Source: Gemmatimonas sp.
GTDB taxonomy: Bacteria > Gemmatimonadota > Gemmatimonadetes > Gemmatimonadales > Gemmatimonadaceae
DNA: 45,771 nucleotides
Assembly (NCBI GenBank): GCA_011390935.1
Contig: JAABRL010000032.1
Span: forward strand, 1-45,771
Direction of reading: 5' to 3'
Made by a program: the position numbers and the translations under genes. The notes under the pieces were generated by a model. The model was given only the letters and a program-made list of their open reading frames with translations. It was not told the origin of the DNA and made no database searches. Of the stretch, positions 18,351-26,636 are shown piece by piece; positions within the stretch are counted from its first letter, which is position 1; each line of letters opens with the position of its first letter.

Positions 18351-19199
18351 TCAGGCGGCCGGCAGGAAGGCCAGCGAGCCGTCGGGGACGCGCCCCGCAA
18401 GCACCAGCCGACGAAAGAACTCGGTGAGTCCTGCGAGGTGCGGATAGGACAGGCGATAGTCCAATCCGGAAAGATAGTCGAGACAGCGAGCGGCAGGCAC
18501 GCCGGTGGTTGTGGCCGCCTGCTCCGCCAGCGCCGGCAGGTTCGCCAGCCCCCAGTCGCGCGAGGTCAGCAGCGACGCATGCGCGGCCATGCTGGCGTGC
18601 ACCGGGGTGCTGCGCTGCGCCACCCACACGGCGAACACGAAGGGCAAACCGGTCCACTGCTTCCATTCCGCCCCGAGGTCGTACCGGTGCGGATACAACG
18701 TGGGCCAGGGGCTGTCCTGCTCCACAGCGTCGTGCAGTCGAAGCGCCGCATCCCCGATCACGAGTCGTGCCTCGTGCGGCTCGCTGGCAAATCGTCCGAT
18801 GTCCGCCACTTCGGCGTCGCCGGCCACGAACTCGGGGCGCACGTTCCACACATGCGCGAAGAGCAGCTCGAGCAGCGCCACGCTCGTCAGGCTGCTCCGA
18901 CTGACCAGCACACGTGCGCCCCCGAGTTCGCGAGCCGGCCTCCGACTGAACAGCATCACGCTCTGCACCGGCCCGTCGCACGAAATCGCGAGCTCCGGCA
19001 GCAGCAGATAGCGCTGTGCATCGCGCGCGTACTCCACCGCCGACACGACGCTCAGATCGAGGTCGCCGCTCGACATGCGCGCATTGAGCGCGGTGGGTAC
19101 ACCGTCCACGAGCGCACCATCAAGCGGCACGAGCCCCCGGTCGATGGCACCGTACACGGGGTAACAGTTGATGTACGGGATGCGGCCCACGCGCAGCAT
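18351..19199 (-). CDS. mqnA: Chorismate dehydratase MqnA
   Basis: This 282-residue protein has the periplasmic-binding-protein fold of MqnA but no signal peptide. It removes water from chorismate to give 3-[(1-carboxyvinyl)oxy]benzoate, the first step of the futalosine route. The start LRVGRIPYINCYPVY is the family signature. Supporting segments are DLDLSVVSAVEYAR, SVMLFSRRP and LVIGDAALRL. It lies 11 bp after mqnE and 19 bp before mqnC. The pathway's futalosine hydrolase (mqnB) and mqnD are not in the window. Confidence 0.95.
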   Translation of the reverse strand: MLRVGRIPYINCYPVYGAIDRGLVPLDGALVDGVPTALNARMSSGDLDLSVVSAVEYARDAQRYLLLPELAISCDGPVQSVMLFSRRPARELGGARVLVSRSSLTSVALLELLFAHVWNVRPEFVAGDAEVADIGRFASEPHEARLVIGDAALRLHDAVEQDSPWPTLYPHRYDLGAEWKQWTGLPFVFAVWVAQRSTPVHASMAAHASLLTSRDWGLANLPALAEQAATTTGVPAARCLDYLSGLDYRLSYPHLAGLTEFFRRLVLAGRVPDGSLAFLPAA

Positions 19200-19210
19200 G
19201 CTCGAGTCCG

Positions 19211-20395
19211 TCAGGCCGGTGTGAGTTCGGCTGCGTCCTCGACGTCCTGCTCACTACCGTCGAACACGCGGCGGATCTGGTAGAACGAATCGCGCTCGGC
19301 TGGCACCTTCCCGGCGCCGCGAATGAGCGCCAGCAGATCGGGGAGCGACATGCCCTGCGGCGTCGTGGCGCCAACGGCGTGATAGATCTTCTCGCGCACC
19401 ACGGTGCCTTCGATGTCATTCACGCCGAAGTGCAGCGACGTTTGCGTCACGAATGGCGTCACCATGATCCAGTGCGACTTGATGTGCGCGATGTTGTCGA
19501 GGAACAGACGTCCAACGGCCAGGTTGCGCAGATCATCGAAGCCCGTGGACGACGTGCCCTTGCGACCGAGTCGCTCGCCGAGCTCGTTGTCGTCCGGATG
19601 ATACGCGAGTGGGATGTACGCCAGGAAACCGCCCGTTTCATCCTGCAGGTCGCGCAGCATGCTGAGGTGCGCCATGCGATCGTCGATGGTCTCGACGTGT
19701 CCGTACAGCATCGTGCAATTGGTGCGAATGCCAAGCTGGTGCGCCGTGCGGTGCACGCCGATGTAGTCGGCGCCGCCGAGCTTCTTGTCCGCGATCTCGT
19801 CGCGCACGGCTTCGCTGAAGGTTTCCGCACCGCCGCCAGGCATCGTGTCGAGGCCGGCCTCTCGCAAGGCCATCAACACGTCGGCCCACGACATCTTCTC
19901 GATGCGCGCGATGTGCGCGATCTCGACGGCGGTGAGCGCCTTGATGTGCACGTGCGGCAGCTTCGCCTTGAGCGCGCGAAACATCTCGGTGTAGTAGGCG
20001 AGACCCGCCTGCATGTCGAGGCCGCCCACGATATGAAACTCGCGCGTCAGTCCGTTGTCGGCCTGCTCCGCTTCGGCGAGCACCTGCTCGATGGAGTAGC
20101 GATACGCGCCTTCTTCCTTTGGCAGGCGCGCGTACCCGCAGAACACGCACGTCTTGCGCAAGACGCAGATGTTCGTGGGGTTGATGTGCTGGTTGGCAGC
20201 AAAGGTGACGGTGTTCCCGTGCCGCGCGCGATTCGCCGCGTCGGCCATGGCACCAACCCCCAGCAGGTCGGGCGAACGAAACAGGGTGGCACCGTCGGCC
20301 TCGGTGAGGCGCTCGCCACGGCGAAGCTTCTCGCCAATGGGGCGGAGCGCCGGATCACGGAGACGGGACAGGTCGAACTCGACAGACAGCGGCAT
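19211..20395 (-). CDS. mqnE: Aminofutalosine synthase MqnE with unusual cysteine spacing
   Basis: This 394-residue radical-SAM enzyme joins the MqnA product to the adenosyl group to make aminofutalosine. Family segments include INPTNIC, EFHIVGGLDMQAGLAYYTEM, AGLDTMPGGGAE, TNCTMLYGHVE and YIPLAYHPDDN. The cluster-binding cysteines are Cys77, Cys83 and Cys86 in CVLRKTCVFCGY, which reads CX5CX2C rather than the usual CX3CX2C; I checked this codon by codon. The ATG at 20395 has a GGAG ribosome binding site. It is followed directly by mqnA and mqnC. CofH/MqnC-type enzymes are the nearest alternatives, but gene order favours MqnE. Confidence 0.92.
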   Translation of the reverse strand: MPLSVEFDLSRLRDPALRPIGEKLRRGERLTEADGATLFRSPDLLGVGAMADAANRARHGNTVTFAANQHINPTNICVLRKTCVFCGYARLPKEEGAYRYSIEQVLAEAEQADNGLTREFHIVGGLDMQAGLAYYTEMFRALKAKLPHVHIKALTAVEIAHIARIEKMSWADVLMALREAGLDTMPGGGAETFSEAVRDEIADKKLGGADYIGVHRTAHQLGIRTNCTMLYGHVETIDDRMAHLSMLRDLQDETGGFLAYIPLAYHPDDNELGERLGRKGTSSTGFDDLRNLAVGRLFLDNIAHIKSHWIMVTPFVTQTSLHFGVNDIEGTVVREKIYHAVGATTPQGMSLPDLLALIRGAGKVPAERDSFYQIRRVFDGSEQDVEDAAELTPA

Positions 20396-20414
20396 GGCAG
20401 ACTCCAAGGAATCA

Positions 20415-20435
20415 GTGCGGGCTCGCGGTCCGCAC
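20415..20435 (-). other. Hairpin between fabF and mqnE
   Basis: The arms GTGCGG (20415-20420) and CCGCAC (20430-20435) form a perfect 6-bp stem with a 9-nt loop in the 61-bp fabF-mqnE gap. No T-run follows on the minus strand, so a classical intrinsic terminator is unlikely. It may lower read-through or mark an RNA processing site. Confidence 0.3.
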
Positions 20436-20456
20436 CGAAGAAGACCCCGCGTCCGG

Positions 20457-21698
20457 TCAGTCGTGCCAGCGCCGGAGGGCGAGCGTCGCGTTATGCCCAC
20501 CAAATCCGGAACTGTTGCTGATCACGACCTCGATCTCCCGGCGCGTGGGCGCATTGGGAGAATAGTCGAGATCGCACTCCGGATCCCGGGTTTCGTAATT
20601 GATTGTGGGGGGCACGATCTGGTCGCGGATCGCCAGGGCGCAGGCCACGAACTCGACCGCGGCCGTTGCGCCGAGCATATGCCCGTGGCACGACTTGGTG
20701 GAACTCACGGTGAGGCGATCGGCGTGCGCCCCGAACACCGCGCGGATGGCACGCGACTCGTTGGGGTCGTTGAGTGGCGTGGAGGTGCCGTGCGCGTTGA
20801 TGTACTGCACGTCGGCCGGCGTCACCCCGCCATCTTCCAGGGCGCGCCGCATCGCGCGCTGCAGCCCCTCGTGATTCTCCGGCTGCCCGGTGAGATGGTA
20901 GGCGTCGCCAGTGGCGCCATACCCGATCACTTCACCGTAGATGCGCGCGCCACGACGGCGTGCGTGCTCCAGCTCCTCGAGAATCACCACACCGGCCCCT
21001 TCACCAAGCACGAAGCCGTCCCGATTGGCGTCGAACGGACGCGACGCGCGCGCCGGATCGTCGTTGCGTGTGGACAGGGCCGTCATGTTGGCGAAACCAC
21101 CGATCGCCATGGGGGTCACCGCGGCTTCAGCGCCGCCGGTGATCATGACATCGGCATCGCCATACTGTATCGATCGGAACGCCGTGCCGATCGCGTGTCC
21201 GCCCGTGGCACACGCGGACACCGTGGCGAAGTTGGGCCCGCGCGCGTTGTAGCGCATGGAGACCACGCCGGCGGCGATGTCCGAAATGAACATGGGGACG
21301 AAAAACGCCGAGATGCGCTTCGGGCCGCGATCTCGAAGGTTATCGTGCTGCTCTTCGAACGTACCGATGCCGCCGATGCCCGAGCCAATGATGACGCCGG
21401 TGCGATCGGGATCGTAGCCGCCCTCGCTCAGGCCGGCATCGGTCATGGCTTGCACCGACGCGACCATCGCGTACTGCGTATACAGATCGGACCGCTTTAC
21501 TTCCTTGCGGTCCATCGCCACCTGCGCATCGAAGCCCTTGAGTTCGCACGCGAAGCGCACGGAAAATCCGGAGGCATCGAAGTGCGTGATCGGGGCACCG
21601 CCCGACACGCCGTCCAGCAGATGCTGCCAGGTCGTCGCTACATCATTGCCGACGGCCGTAAGGGCGCCCAGCCCCGTAACGACGACCCGACGGCGCAT
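20457..21698 (-). CDS. fabF: 3-oxoacyl-ACP synthase II (FabF)
   Basis: This 413-residue condensing enzyme elongates acyl-ACP with malonyl-ACP. The catalytic cysteine is Cys163 in TVSACATGGHAIG. The two histidines lie in YINAHGTSTPLND and in STKSCHGHMLGATAAVE. The C-terminus has NSSGFGGHNATLALRR, as expected. Length matches the family (about 412). The ATG at 21698 shares a base with the acpP stop; a TTG at 21701 is in frame but less likely. In many bacteria rnc follows acpP-fabF, but here the menaquinone gene mqnE follows instead. Confidence 0.97.
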   Translation of the reverse strand: MRRRVVVTGLGALTAVGNDVATTWQHLLDGVSGGAPITHFDASGFSVRFACELKGFDAQVAMDRKEVKRSDLYTQYAMVASVQAMTDAGLSEGGYDPDRTGVIIGSGIGGIGTFEEQHDNLRDRGPKRISAFFVPMFISDIAAGVVSMRYNARGPNFATVSACATGGHAIGTAFRSIQYGDADVMITGGAEAAVTPMAIGGFANMTALSTRNDDPARASRPFDANRDGFVLGEGAGVVILEELEHARRRGARIYGEVIGYGATGDAYHLTGQPENHEGLQRAMRRALEDGGVTPADVQYINAHGTSTPLNDPNESRAIRAVFGAHADRLTVSSTKSCHGHMLGATAAVEFVACALAIRDQIVPPTINYETRDPECDLDYSPNAPTRREIEVVISNSSGFGGHNATLALRRWHD

Positions 21699-21937
21699 CA
21701 ACCCGCGACCTTTGCCTCGAGATACGCGATGGCATCACCGACCGTCCGCAACTTCTCGGCGTCTTCGTCGGGGATGTCAATGTTGAACTCCTTCTCGAAC
21801 TCCATCACGAGCTCGACGATGTCGAGCGAATCCGCGCCCAGATCCTCGATGAAGCTGGCGTCCGGCGTCAGCTTCTCGCGCTCCACGCCCAGCTCCTTCT
21901 CGATGATGTCCTTGATCTTCGCTTCGTGCTCCGCCAT
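21698..21937 (-). CDS. acpP: Acyl carrier protein
   Basis: This acidic 79-residue protein carries the growing acyl chain on a phosphopantetheine arm. The attachment site is Ser37 in [15 protein letters not shown]. The helices fit a standard ACP fold and the length is typical (77-80). A strong ribosome binding site (GAGGAA) precedes the ATG at 21937; it lies inside a very small GGAA/TTCC hairpin. The 78-bp gap to fabG is the largest spacing in this run and contains the GC-rich hairpin at 21987-22007. Confidence 0.98.
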   Translation of the reverse strand: MAEHEAKIKDIIEKELGVEREKLTPDASFIEDLGADSLDIVELVMEFEKEFNIDIPDEDAEKLRTVGDAIAYLEAKVAG

Positions 21938-21986
21938 GGGAACGGTTCCTCGTGAATGTGACAGAAAGGTGAACAGGGAAACTTAG

Positions 21987-22007
21987 CCCCGGACGCGCGT
22001 CCGAGGG
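21987..22007 (-). other. GC-rich hairpin between fabG and acpP
   Basis: A perfect 14-bp palindrome CGGACGCGCGTCCG (21990-22003) is flanked by CCC and GGG, which can extend the stem across a one-base bulge. On the minus strand CTAAGTTT follows, a weak T-rich stretch. It could act as a partial terminator or as an mRNA stabiliser just before the highly translated acpP. Confidence 0.45.
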
Positions 22008-22015
22008 AGGTGTCA

Positions 22016-22765
22016 TTACATCGCCAGACCGCCATCCACCACGAAGACCTGCCCCGTGATGTACGACGCCTGGTCCGAGACGAGGAAGGTGACCATCCCC
22101 GCAATATCCGCCGGCGTGCCCAGACGCTCCAGCGGGATGCTCGCCGACAGCGCGGTGCGCGCCTCTGCCGGCATCGCGGCCGTCATGTCGGTGTCGATAT
22201 AGCCCGGTGCGACCACGTTCGCCGCCACACCGCGCGAGCCCAACTCCTTGGCCAGCGACTTGGTGAGGCCGATCAGCCCCGCCTTGCTCGCGGCGTAGTT
22301 GGTCTGTCCCTTGTTGCCCATGAGCCCCACCACACTCGCGAGGTTCACGATGCGACCGCTGCGGCGCTTCATCATGCCGCGGCTCGCCGCCCGACACGTG
22401 GCAAACGCGCCGCGCAGGTTGGTGTTGATGACCTGATCCCAGTCGTCGTCCTTGAGACGCATGATGAGATTGTCGCGCGTCAGGCCGGCGTTGTTCACCA
22501 GCACGTCGAGCGTGCCGAAGTCGCGCTCCACGGCCTCGACGAGCGCGGTACACTGCGCCACCTCGCTCACGTCACACGCGTAGCCTCGCGCGGTGACTCC
22601 GTGCGCACTGGCAATCTCCGCCGCCGCGGCGTCCGCGCGCGGCTGATCGCGACCCGTCACCGCCACCGACGCGCCGGCGGCGGCCAGCATCTCGGCAATC
22701 GCACGACCAATGCCGCGCGTGGAGCCGGTGACCAGCGCCACCTTGCCTGTCAGATCAATGCGCAT
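22016..22765 (-). CDS. fabG: 3-oxoacyl-ACP reductase FabG
   Basis: This 249-residue short-chain dehydrogenase reduces 3-oxoacyl-ACP with NADPH. The cofactor motif is VTGSTRGIGRAIAE. NNAG lies at about 91-94, and the catalytic Ser144, Tyr157 and Lys161 lie in NLASVVGLMG and NYAASKAGL. The C-terminus FVVDGGLAM is typical. The ATG at 22765 overlaps the fabD end by 11 bp; upstream in-frame codons run inside fabD and were not used. The stop is TAA, rare among its neighbours. Confidence 0.97.
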   Translation of the reverse strand: MRIDLTGKVALVTGSTRGIGRAIAEMLAAAGASVAVTGRDQPRADAAAAEIASAHGVTARGYACDVSEVAQCTALVEAVERDFGTLDVLVNNAGLTRDNLIMRLKDDDWDQVINTNLRGAFATCRAASRGMMKRRSGRIVNLASVVGLMGNKGQTNYAASKAGLIGLTKSLAKELGSRGVAANVVAPGYIDTDMTAAMPAEARTALSASIPLERLGTPADIAGMVTFLVSDQASYITGQVFVVDGGLAM

Positions 22766-23717
22766 GCTGGTGCGTCTCCGTGTGCACGAGTTCAAGCAGT
22801 CGTTCCACATCGGCGATCGTGCCGCCGGCCATGGTCCGCACCTCGGGCGCGATGCGACGCGCCAGTCCGGACAACACCGTGCCGGTGCCCAGTTCCACGT
22901 ACAGCGCGTGCGGGAAGGCGGCGACGAGCTGCTGCATGACGGTGGTCCACTTCACGGGCGCCGTGAGCTGCTGCAGCAGCAAGGGGCGCGCAGCCTCGGC
23001 GGTGGTGACGGCCGATCCGTCCACGTTCGCGAACACCGGCACGCGCGGATCACGCAGCGATGCGGCATCGAGCGCCGTCTCCAGCCCGGCGACGGCGGGT
23101 TGCATGAGCGGCGAATGAAACGCGCCGCTCACCGGGAGCGGCAAGCAGCGCTTCACCCCCGCGGCTTTCGCGAGCTCCATCGCGCGCTCCACGCCGGCCG
23201 TCTCCCCCGAGATGACGACCTGCTCGGCGCTGTTGTAGTTCGCCGGCACCACCAGTCCGGCTTCGGCGGTGGCCTGCTCGCACAACGTTTCGATCGGCAC
23301 CGACGACGAGCCCACCAGCGCGCTCATCGCCCCAGGCCGATGCTTGCCCGTCTCGAACATGAGTTCGCCGCGACGACGCACCACACGCGCCGCATCGGCG
23401 AGGTCAAGCGCTCCGGTCACGTGATACGCCGTGAACTCGCCAAGCGAATGACCGGCGGCCGCGACCACATGCGGGGTGAGCACGTCCGCCAGCATCGCCC
23501 AGGCGGCGGCGCTGTGTGCGAGCAGGGCTGGCTGCGCGTTGTGCGTGCGGCGCAGCTCGTCTTCCGGCCCACCGAACGCGAGCGCCGAGATGGCGACGCC
23601 CACGGCGTCGTCGACGGTTTCAAAGGCGACGCGGGCCGCCGAGGACGCGTCGAACAGATCACGTCCCATGCCGACCTTCTGCGAGCCCTGACCGGGCAGC
23701 AGGAGTACGATGTCCAT
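22755..23717 (-). CDS. fabD: Malonyl-CoA:ACP transacylase FabD
   Basis: This 320-residue enzyme loads malonyl groups onto ACP. The start MDIVLLLPGQGSQKVGMG carries the oxyanion-hole GQGSQ motif. The nucleophile is Ser91 in AAGHSLGEF, followed by the Arg-containing motif RRRGELM; the later histidine lies in GAFHSPLM. The ATG at 23717 has GGAG about 10 nt upstream. It lies 39 bp after fabH. A longer reading frame to 23756 adds no family sequence. Confidence 0.97.
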   Translation of the reverse strand: MDIVLLLPGQGSQKVGMGRDLFDASSAARVAFETVDDAVGVAISALAFGGPEDELRRTHNAQPALLAHSAAAWAMLADVLTPHVVAAAGHSLGEFTAYHVTGALDLADAARVVRRRGELMFETGKHRPGAMSALVGSSSVPIETLCEQATAEAGLVVPANYNSAEQVVISGETAGVERAMELAKAAGVKRCLPLPVSGAFHSPLMQPAVAGLETALDAASLRDPRVPVFANVDGSAVTTAEAARPLLLQQLTAPVKWTTVMQQLVAAFPHALYVELGTGTVLSGLARRIAPEVRTMAGGTIADVERLLELVHTETHQHAH

Positions 23718-23756
23718 GTGTGAGTCTCCGGAAGAATCGACCGAAGTGGCGCGCAC

Positions 23757-24767
23757 CTAGATGCGCACCACCAGCGATCCCCAGGTGAAGCCAGCACCGA
23801 AGGCGGCAAAGAGCACCAGGGTGCCCTCGGGGACCAGCCCCTGCCGCCGTGCATCGGCGAGCGCGATGGGAATGGAGGCCGCGGACGTGTTGCCGAAGTG
23901 CTCCACATTGACGAACACCTTCGACATGTCGAGGCCCGCGTGTTTCGCCGTCGCCTCGATGATGCGCATGTTGGCCTGATGCGGGATCATGAGATCGACG
24001 TCTGCGGGCGTGAGCTTGGCGGCGTCGAGCGCACGATCAACGGCATCGGCCATGGACCGCACGGCGTGCTTGAACACCTCGCGCCCTTCCATGCGCACGT
24101 ACTGCCGCCGCTGTTCGTATACGGCGTCGCTGAACGGCTCGGCCACGCCGCCGGCGGGACGCCAGAGCAGGTCGAACAGATTGCCGTCGCTGCGGCCGTA
24201 GCTGGAGAGAATGCCGCGCTCACGCGACTCGCCGCGCGGCAGCGTGCGCACGTGACGAATGATCGTGGCGCCCGCACCGTCGCCGAAGAGCACACAGGTG
24301 TTGCGGTCGGTCCAATCGACAATGGTGCTCAACACTTCGGCGCCAATGACGAGCACGGTTTCCGCCATGCCGGTGGCGATCATGCCTTCGGCCACCTGCG
24401 CGCTGTACAGCCAGCCGCTGCAGGCAGCGCCGAGATCGAACGCCATCGCGCGGCCGGCGCCGAGCGCGGCCTGCACTTCGACGGCGGTGGCCGGCAGCAG
24501 ATGGTCGGGGGTGGCGGTGCCGAGCACGATGAGGTCGATCTCGCTGGCGCTCACCCCGGCTTCGGCCATGGCGAGGCGCGCCGCGTTCGTGGACAGCACG
24601 GTCAGCGTCTCATCGGGATCGGAGACGTAGCGCTGACCGATGCCGGTGCGATCGCGAATCCAGGCGTCGTTGGTCTGCAGCCCGTTCGCCGCGAGGTCGT
24701 CATTGGTGACGGCACGGCGCGGCACGGCGTAGCCCGTGCCGGCGATGTACGCGATCGGACGCTTCAC
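23757..24767 (-). CDS. fabH: 3-oxoacyl-ACP synthase III (FabH)
   Basis: This 336-residue enzyme starts fatty acid synthesis by condensing an acyl-CoA primer with malonyl-ACP. The catalytic residues are Cys116 (DLGAACSGWLYS), the His in MIPHQANMRI and the Asn in HFGNTSAASIPIAL. The start region PIAYIAGTGYAVP is typical. The GTG start at 24767 overlaps the plsX stop as GTGA. Whether it prefers straight or branched primers cannot be told from the sequence. Confidence 0.97.
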   Translation of the reverse strand: MKRPIAYIAGTGYAVPRRAVTNDDLAANGLQTNDAWIRDRTGIGQRYVSDPDETLTVLSTNAARLAMAEAGVSASEIDLIVLGTATPDHLLPATAVEVQAALGAGRAMAFDLGAACSGWLYSAQVAEGMIATGMAETVLVIGAEVLSTIVDWTDRNTCVLFGDGAGATIIRHVRTLPRGESRERGILSSYGRSDGNLFDLLWRPAGGVAEPFSDAVYEQRRQYVRMEGREVFKHAVRSMADAVDRALDAAKLTPADVDLMIPHQANMRIIEATAKHAGLDMSKVFVNVEHFGNTSAASIPIALADARRQGLVPEGTLVLFAAFGAGFTWGSLVVRI

Positions 24768-25801
24768 GCCGCGGATCCGACGTCGTTCGACGGCACCGAC
24801 TCGGCCAGACGACGGCGAATGTGCGCGGTCATGTCCGAGTCATACGCGCGCTGCGCGACGCGAATGGCGTTCTTGATGGCCTTGGGGGAACTCTTGCCGT
24901 GTGAGATGATGCTCACGCCGTTGACTCCGAGCAGGGGCGCGCCGCCGTATTCATCGGCATCGAGCTCATGCATGGCGCGCCGCAGCACGTCGCGGTCGAG
25001 GCCGGCATGCTGCGCGACGAGCCCGATGAGCGTGGGGGCGAGCGCCTCGTAGAACTTGAGCAACACGTTGCCCGTGAAGCCATCGCACACGACGACATCG
25101 ATCGGTCCGCGATCGCAGGTGCCGGTGGCGAGGTCACGGCCTTCGACATTGCCGATGAAGTTGAGCCCCGCGTTGAGGAGGCGCTGATGCGCGTCCTTGA
25201 CCACCGCGTTGCCCTTCTCGGCCTCTTCGCCGATGGACAGCAGGCCAACGGCCGGCGTTTCGCGTCCGAGCAGGTCGTGCGCGTACGTGGCGCCGATGCG
25301 CGCGAACTGGACCAGCTCCTGCGCGGAGCAATCGACGTTCGCGCCGGAATCGAGCACGAGCACCGGGCGCGTGGCCGTGGGAAAGATCGTGCCGATGGCG
25401 GGACGCGTAAGCCCGGCGTGCAGCTTGAGTAGCACGGTGGACGCGGCCATTTGCGCACCGGTGTTTCCGGCGGACACGAACCCATCGGCCAGCCCGTCGG
25501 CGACGCGCTTGAGCCCGACCACCATGGAACTGTTGGGGCGGGAGCGCAGCGCGACCGCGGGCTTGTCGGTCATCGAGATGGTGTCGGGCGCCTCGACGAT
25601 GAGCAGTCGATCGCGCACGTGCGCCAGCGACGCCAGCTCACCGTGCAACAGCTCGGCAAGCGTGGCTTCGATGATACCGGTAGAACCGACGAGATGAAGT
25701 TCGAGCGGCGCCGGCAGCTCTGCGAGCGCCAGCAACGCGCCCGCCACGGGGGCCCGGGGAGCGAAATCGCCCCCCATGGCATCCACGCAGATGCGCGCCA
25801 A
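24764..25801 (-). CDS. plsX: Phosphate acyltransferase PlsX
   Basis: This 345-residue peripheral membrane enzyme makes acyl-phosphate from acyl-ACP, feeding phospholipid synthesis through PlsY. The signature ICVDAMGGDFAPRAPVAGAL is at the start. VALRSRPNSSMVVGLKRVADG, FVSAGNTGAQMA and VVCDGFTGNVLLKFYE follow. The start is a TTG at 25801: the codons just upstream of VDAMGGD offer no ATG, the rpmF stop lies 2 bp away, and AGGA precedes. The rpmF-plsX-fabHD order is classical. Confidence 0.96.
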   Translation of the reverse strand: MARICVDAMGGDFAPRAPVAGALLALAELPAPLELHLVGSTGIIEATLAELLHGELASLAHVRDRLLIVEAPDTISMTDKPAVALRSRPNSSMVVGLKRVADGLADGFVSAGNTGAQMAASTVLLKLHAGLTRPAIGTIFPTATRPVLVLDSGANVDCSAQELVQFARIGATYAHDLLGRETPAVGLLSIGEEAEKGNAVVKDAHQRLLNAGLNFIGNVEGRDLATGTCDRGPIDVVVCDGFTGNVLLKFYEALAPTLIGLVAQHAGLDRDVLRRAMHELDADEYGGAPLLGVNGVSIISHGKSSPKAIKNAIRVAQRAYDSDMTAHIRRRLAESVPSNDVGSAA

Positions 25802-25803
25802 GC

Positions 25804-25986
25804 TTACGCTTCCTGCGCGGCCACTCGCTGCTCACCCGCGTAGTAGCCACACTCGAGGCACACGCGGTGGGGGCGCTTCATCGTGCCGCACTGCGGGCAC
25901 GTCTGGATCACGATCGCCGGGGCAATCTTGTGCGTGTTGCGCGCGCGCTTCTTGCGCTTGGAGGTCCGGCGCTTCGGGACGGCCAT
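25804..25986 (-). CDS. rpmF: 50S ribosomal protein L32
   Basis: This 60-residue basic protein is the zinc-binding form of L32. The start MAVPKRRTSKRKKRARNTHK is diagnostic, and the zinc ligands are Cys30, Cys33, Cys43 and Cys46 (CPQC and CLEC). The ribosome binding site AGGGTGAT precedes the ATG at 25986. It lies 38 bp downstream of yceD. All four cysteines are kept, so this is not the zinc-independent paralogue type seen in some genomes. Confidence 0.97.
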   Translation of the reverse strand: MAVPKRRTSKRKKRARNTHKIAPAIVIQTCPQCGTMKRPHRVCLECGYYAGEQRVAAQEA

Positions 25987-26024
25987 GGGATCACCCTGGA
26001 AAAAGAATCAATGAAATATTCGCG

Positions 26025-26537
26025 TCAGGACGACGTGTCGCGCAGCGCGCGCAACGCATCCCACCGCGCATCGGAGTGCCCCGCGTTACACGCGCAAGCC
26101 ACTTCGTTTCGGTCGGCACCACAGGTGGGGCATAACCCCAGACACTCGTCGCGACACGTCACAAACGCCGGCACCGCCAACAGCCACGCTTCTCGCACCG
26201 CCGATCGAAGATCGATGGTGCGCGCGTTGCCCGCCAGCGGATACACGTCGTCCTCGTCCGCCTCGTCGAGCCCGGATTCGGCGAACAACGCCGAGAGCTC
26301 ATCGGAGACCGTCGCATTCACGTCGACCAGACAGCGACGACAGGACACCACCGTGGACCCGGAGAAGTGCCCGGTAAAGTAGAACCGGCCCTGCCCCGCC
26401 ACGGAAAGACGACCGCTCACCGCGACCGCGTCCTGCGGCAACGGATCGCCCGTCTCCCAGACCGGATCGCCAGCGGCCAGCGCGCCTTCCACCGGTTGCG
26501 CCTGCGACTCGATAGCCCGAATGTCAAAGTACAGCAT
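26025..26537 (-). CDS. yceD: YceD/DUF177-family protein
   Basis: This 170-residue protein belongs to the DUF177 family, implicated in 23S rRNA accumulation in bacteria and plastids. Family features are a cysteine pair in VVSCRRCLVDV and a C-terminal zinc-like cluster in CLGLCPTCGADRN followed by ACACN. It precedes rpmF, as in most bacteria. The ATG at 26537 has no Shine-Dalgarno sequence, and a -10-like element ends 8 nt upstream, which suggests a leaderless message. It is the first gene of the long fab-mqn run. Confidence 0.9.
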   Translation of the reverse strand: MLYFDIRAIESQAQPVEGALAAGDPVWETGDPLPQDAVAVSGRLSVAGQGRFYFTGHFSGSTVVSCRRCLVDVNATVSDELSALFAESGLDEADEDDVYPLAGNARTIDLRSAVREAWLLAVPAFVTCRDECLGLCPTCGADRNEVACACNAGHSDARWDALRALRDTSS

Positions 26538-26545
26538 AGCCCGGA

Positions 26546-26574
26546 AAGGTAGACCAGAACAGGCTCCGACACAA
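26546..26574 (-). promoter_or_regulatory. Candidate leaderless promoter for the yceD-rpmF-plsX-fab-mqn run
   Basis: On the minus strand TTGTGT (26569-26574) and TACCTT (26546-26551) are separated by 17 bp. The -10 element ends 8 nt before the yceD ATG, so transcription should begin at or within a base or two of the start codon. Each hexamer matches the consensus at only three of six positions, so spacing and lack of a ribosome binding site carry the case. Confidence 0.4.
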
Positions 26575-26636
26575 GACCCGAACTCCGCGTCGCGCCTCGT
26601 GACAAGTCCCTGCCCAACCAGCAGTTACGCGCGGAC

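Noticed and set aside
16793..18427. Long plus-strand frame opposite ispF and mqnC
   Set aside because: It spans several unrelated minus-strand genes and has no recognisable domain; it arises from codon bias on the opposite strand.
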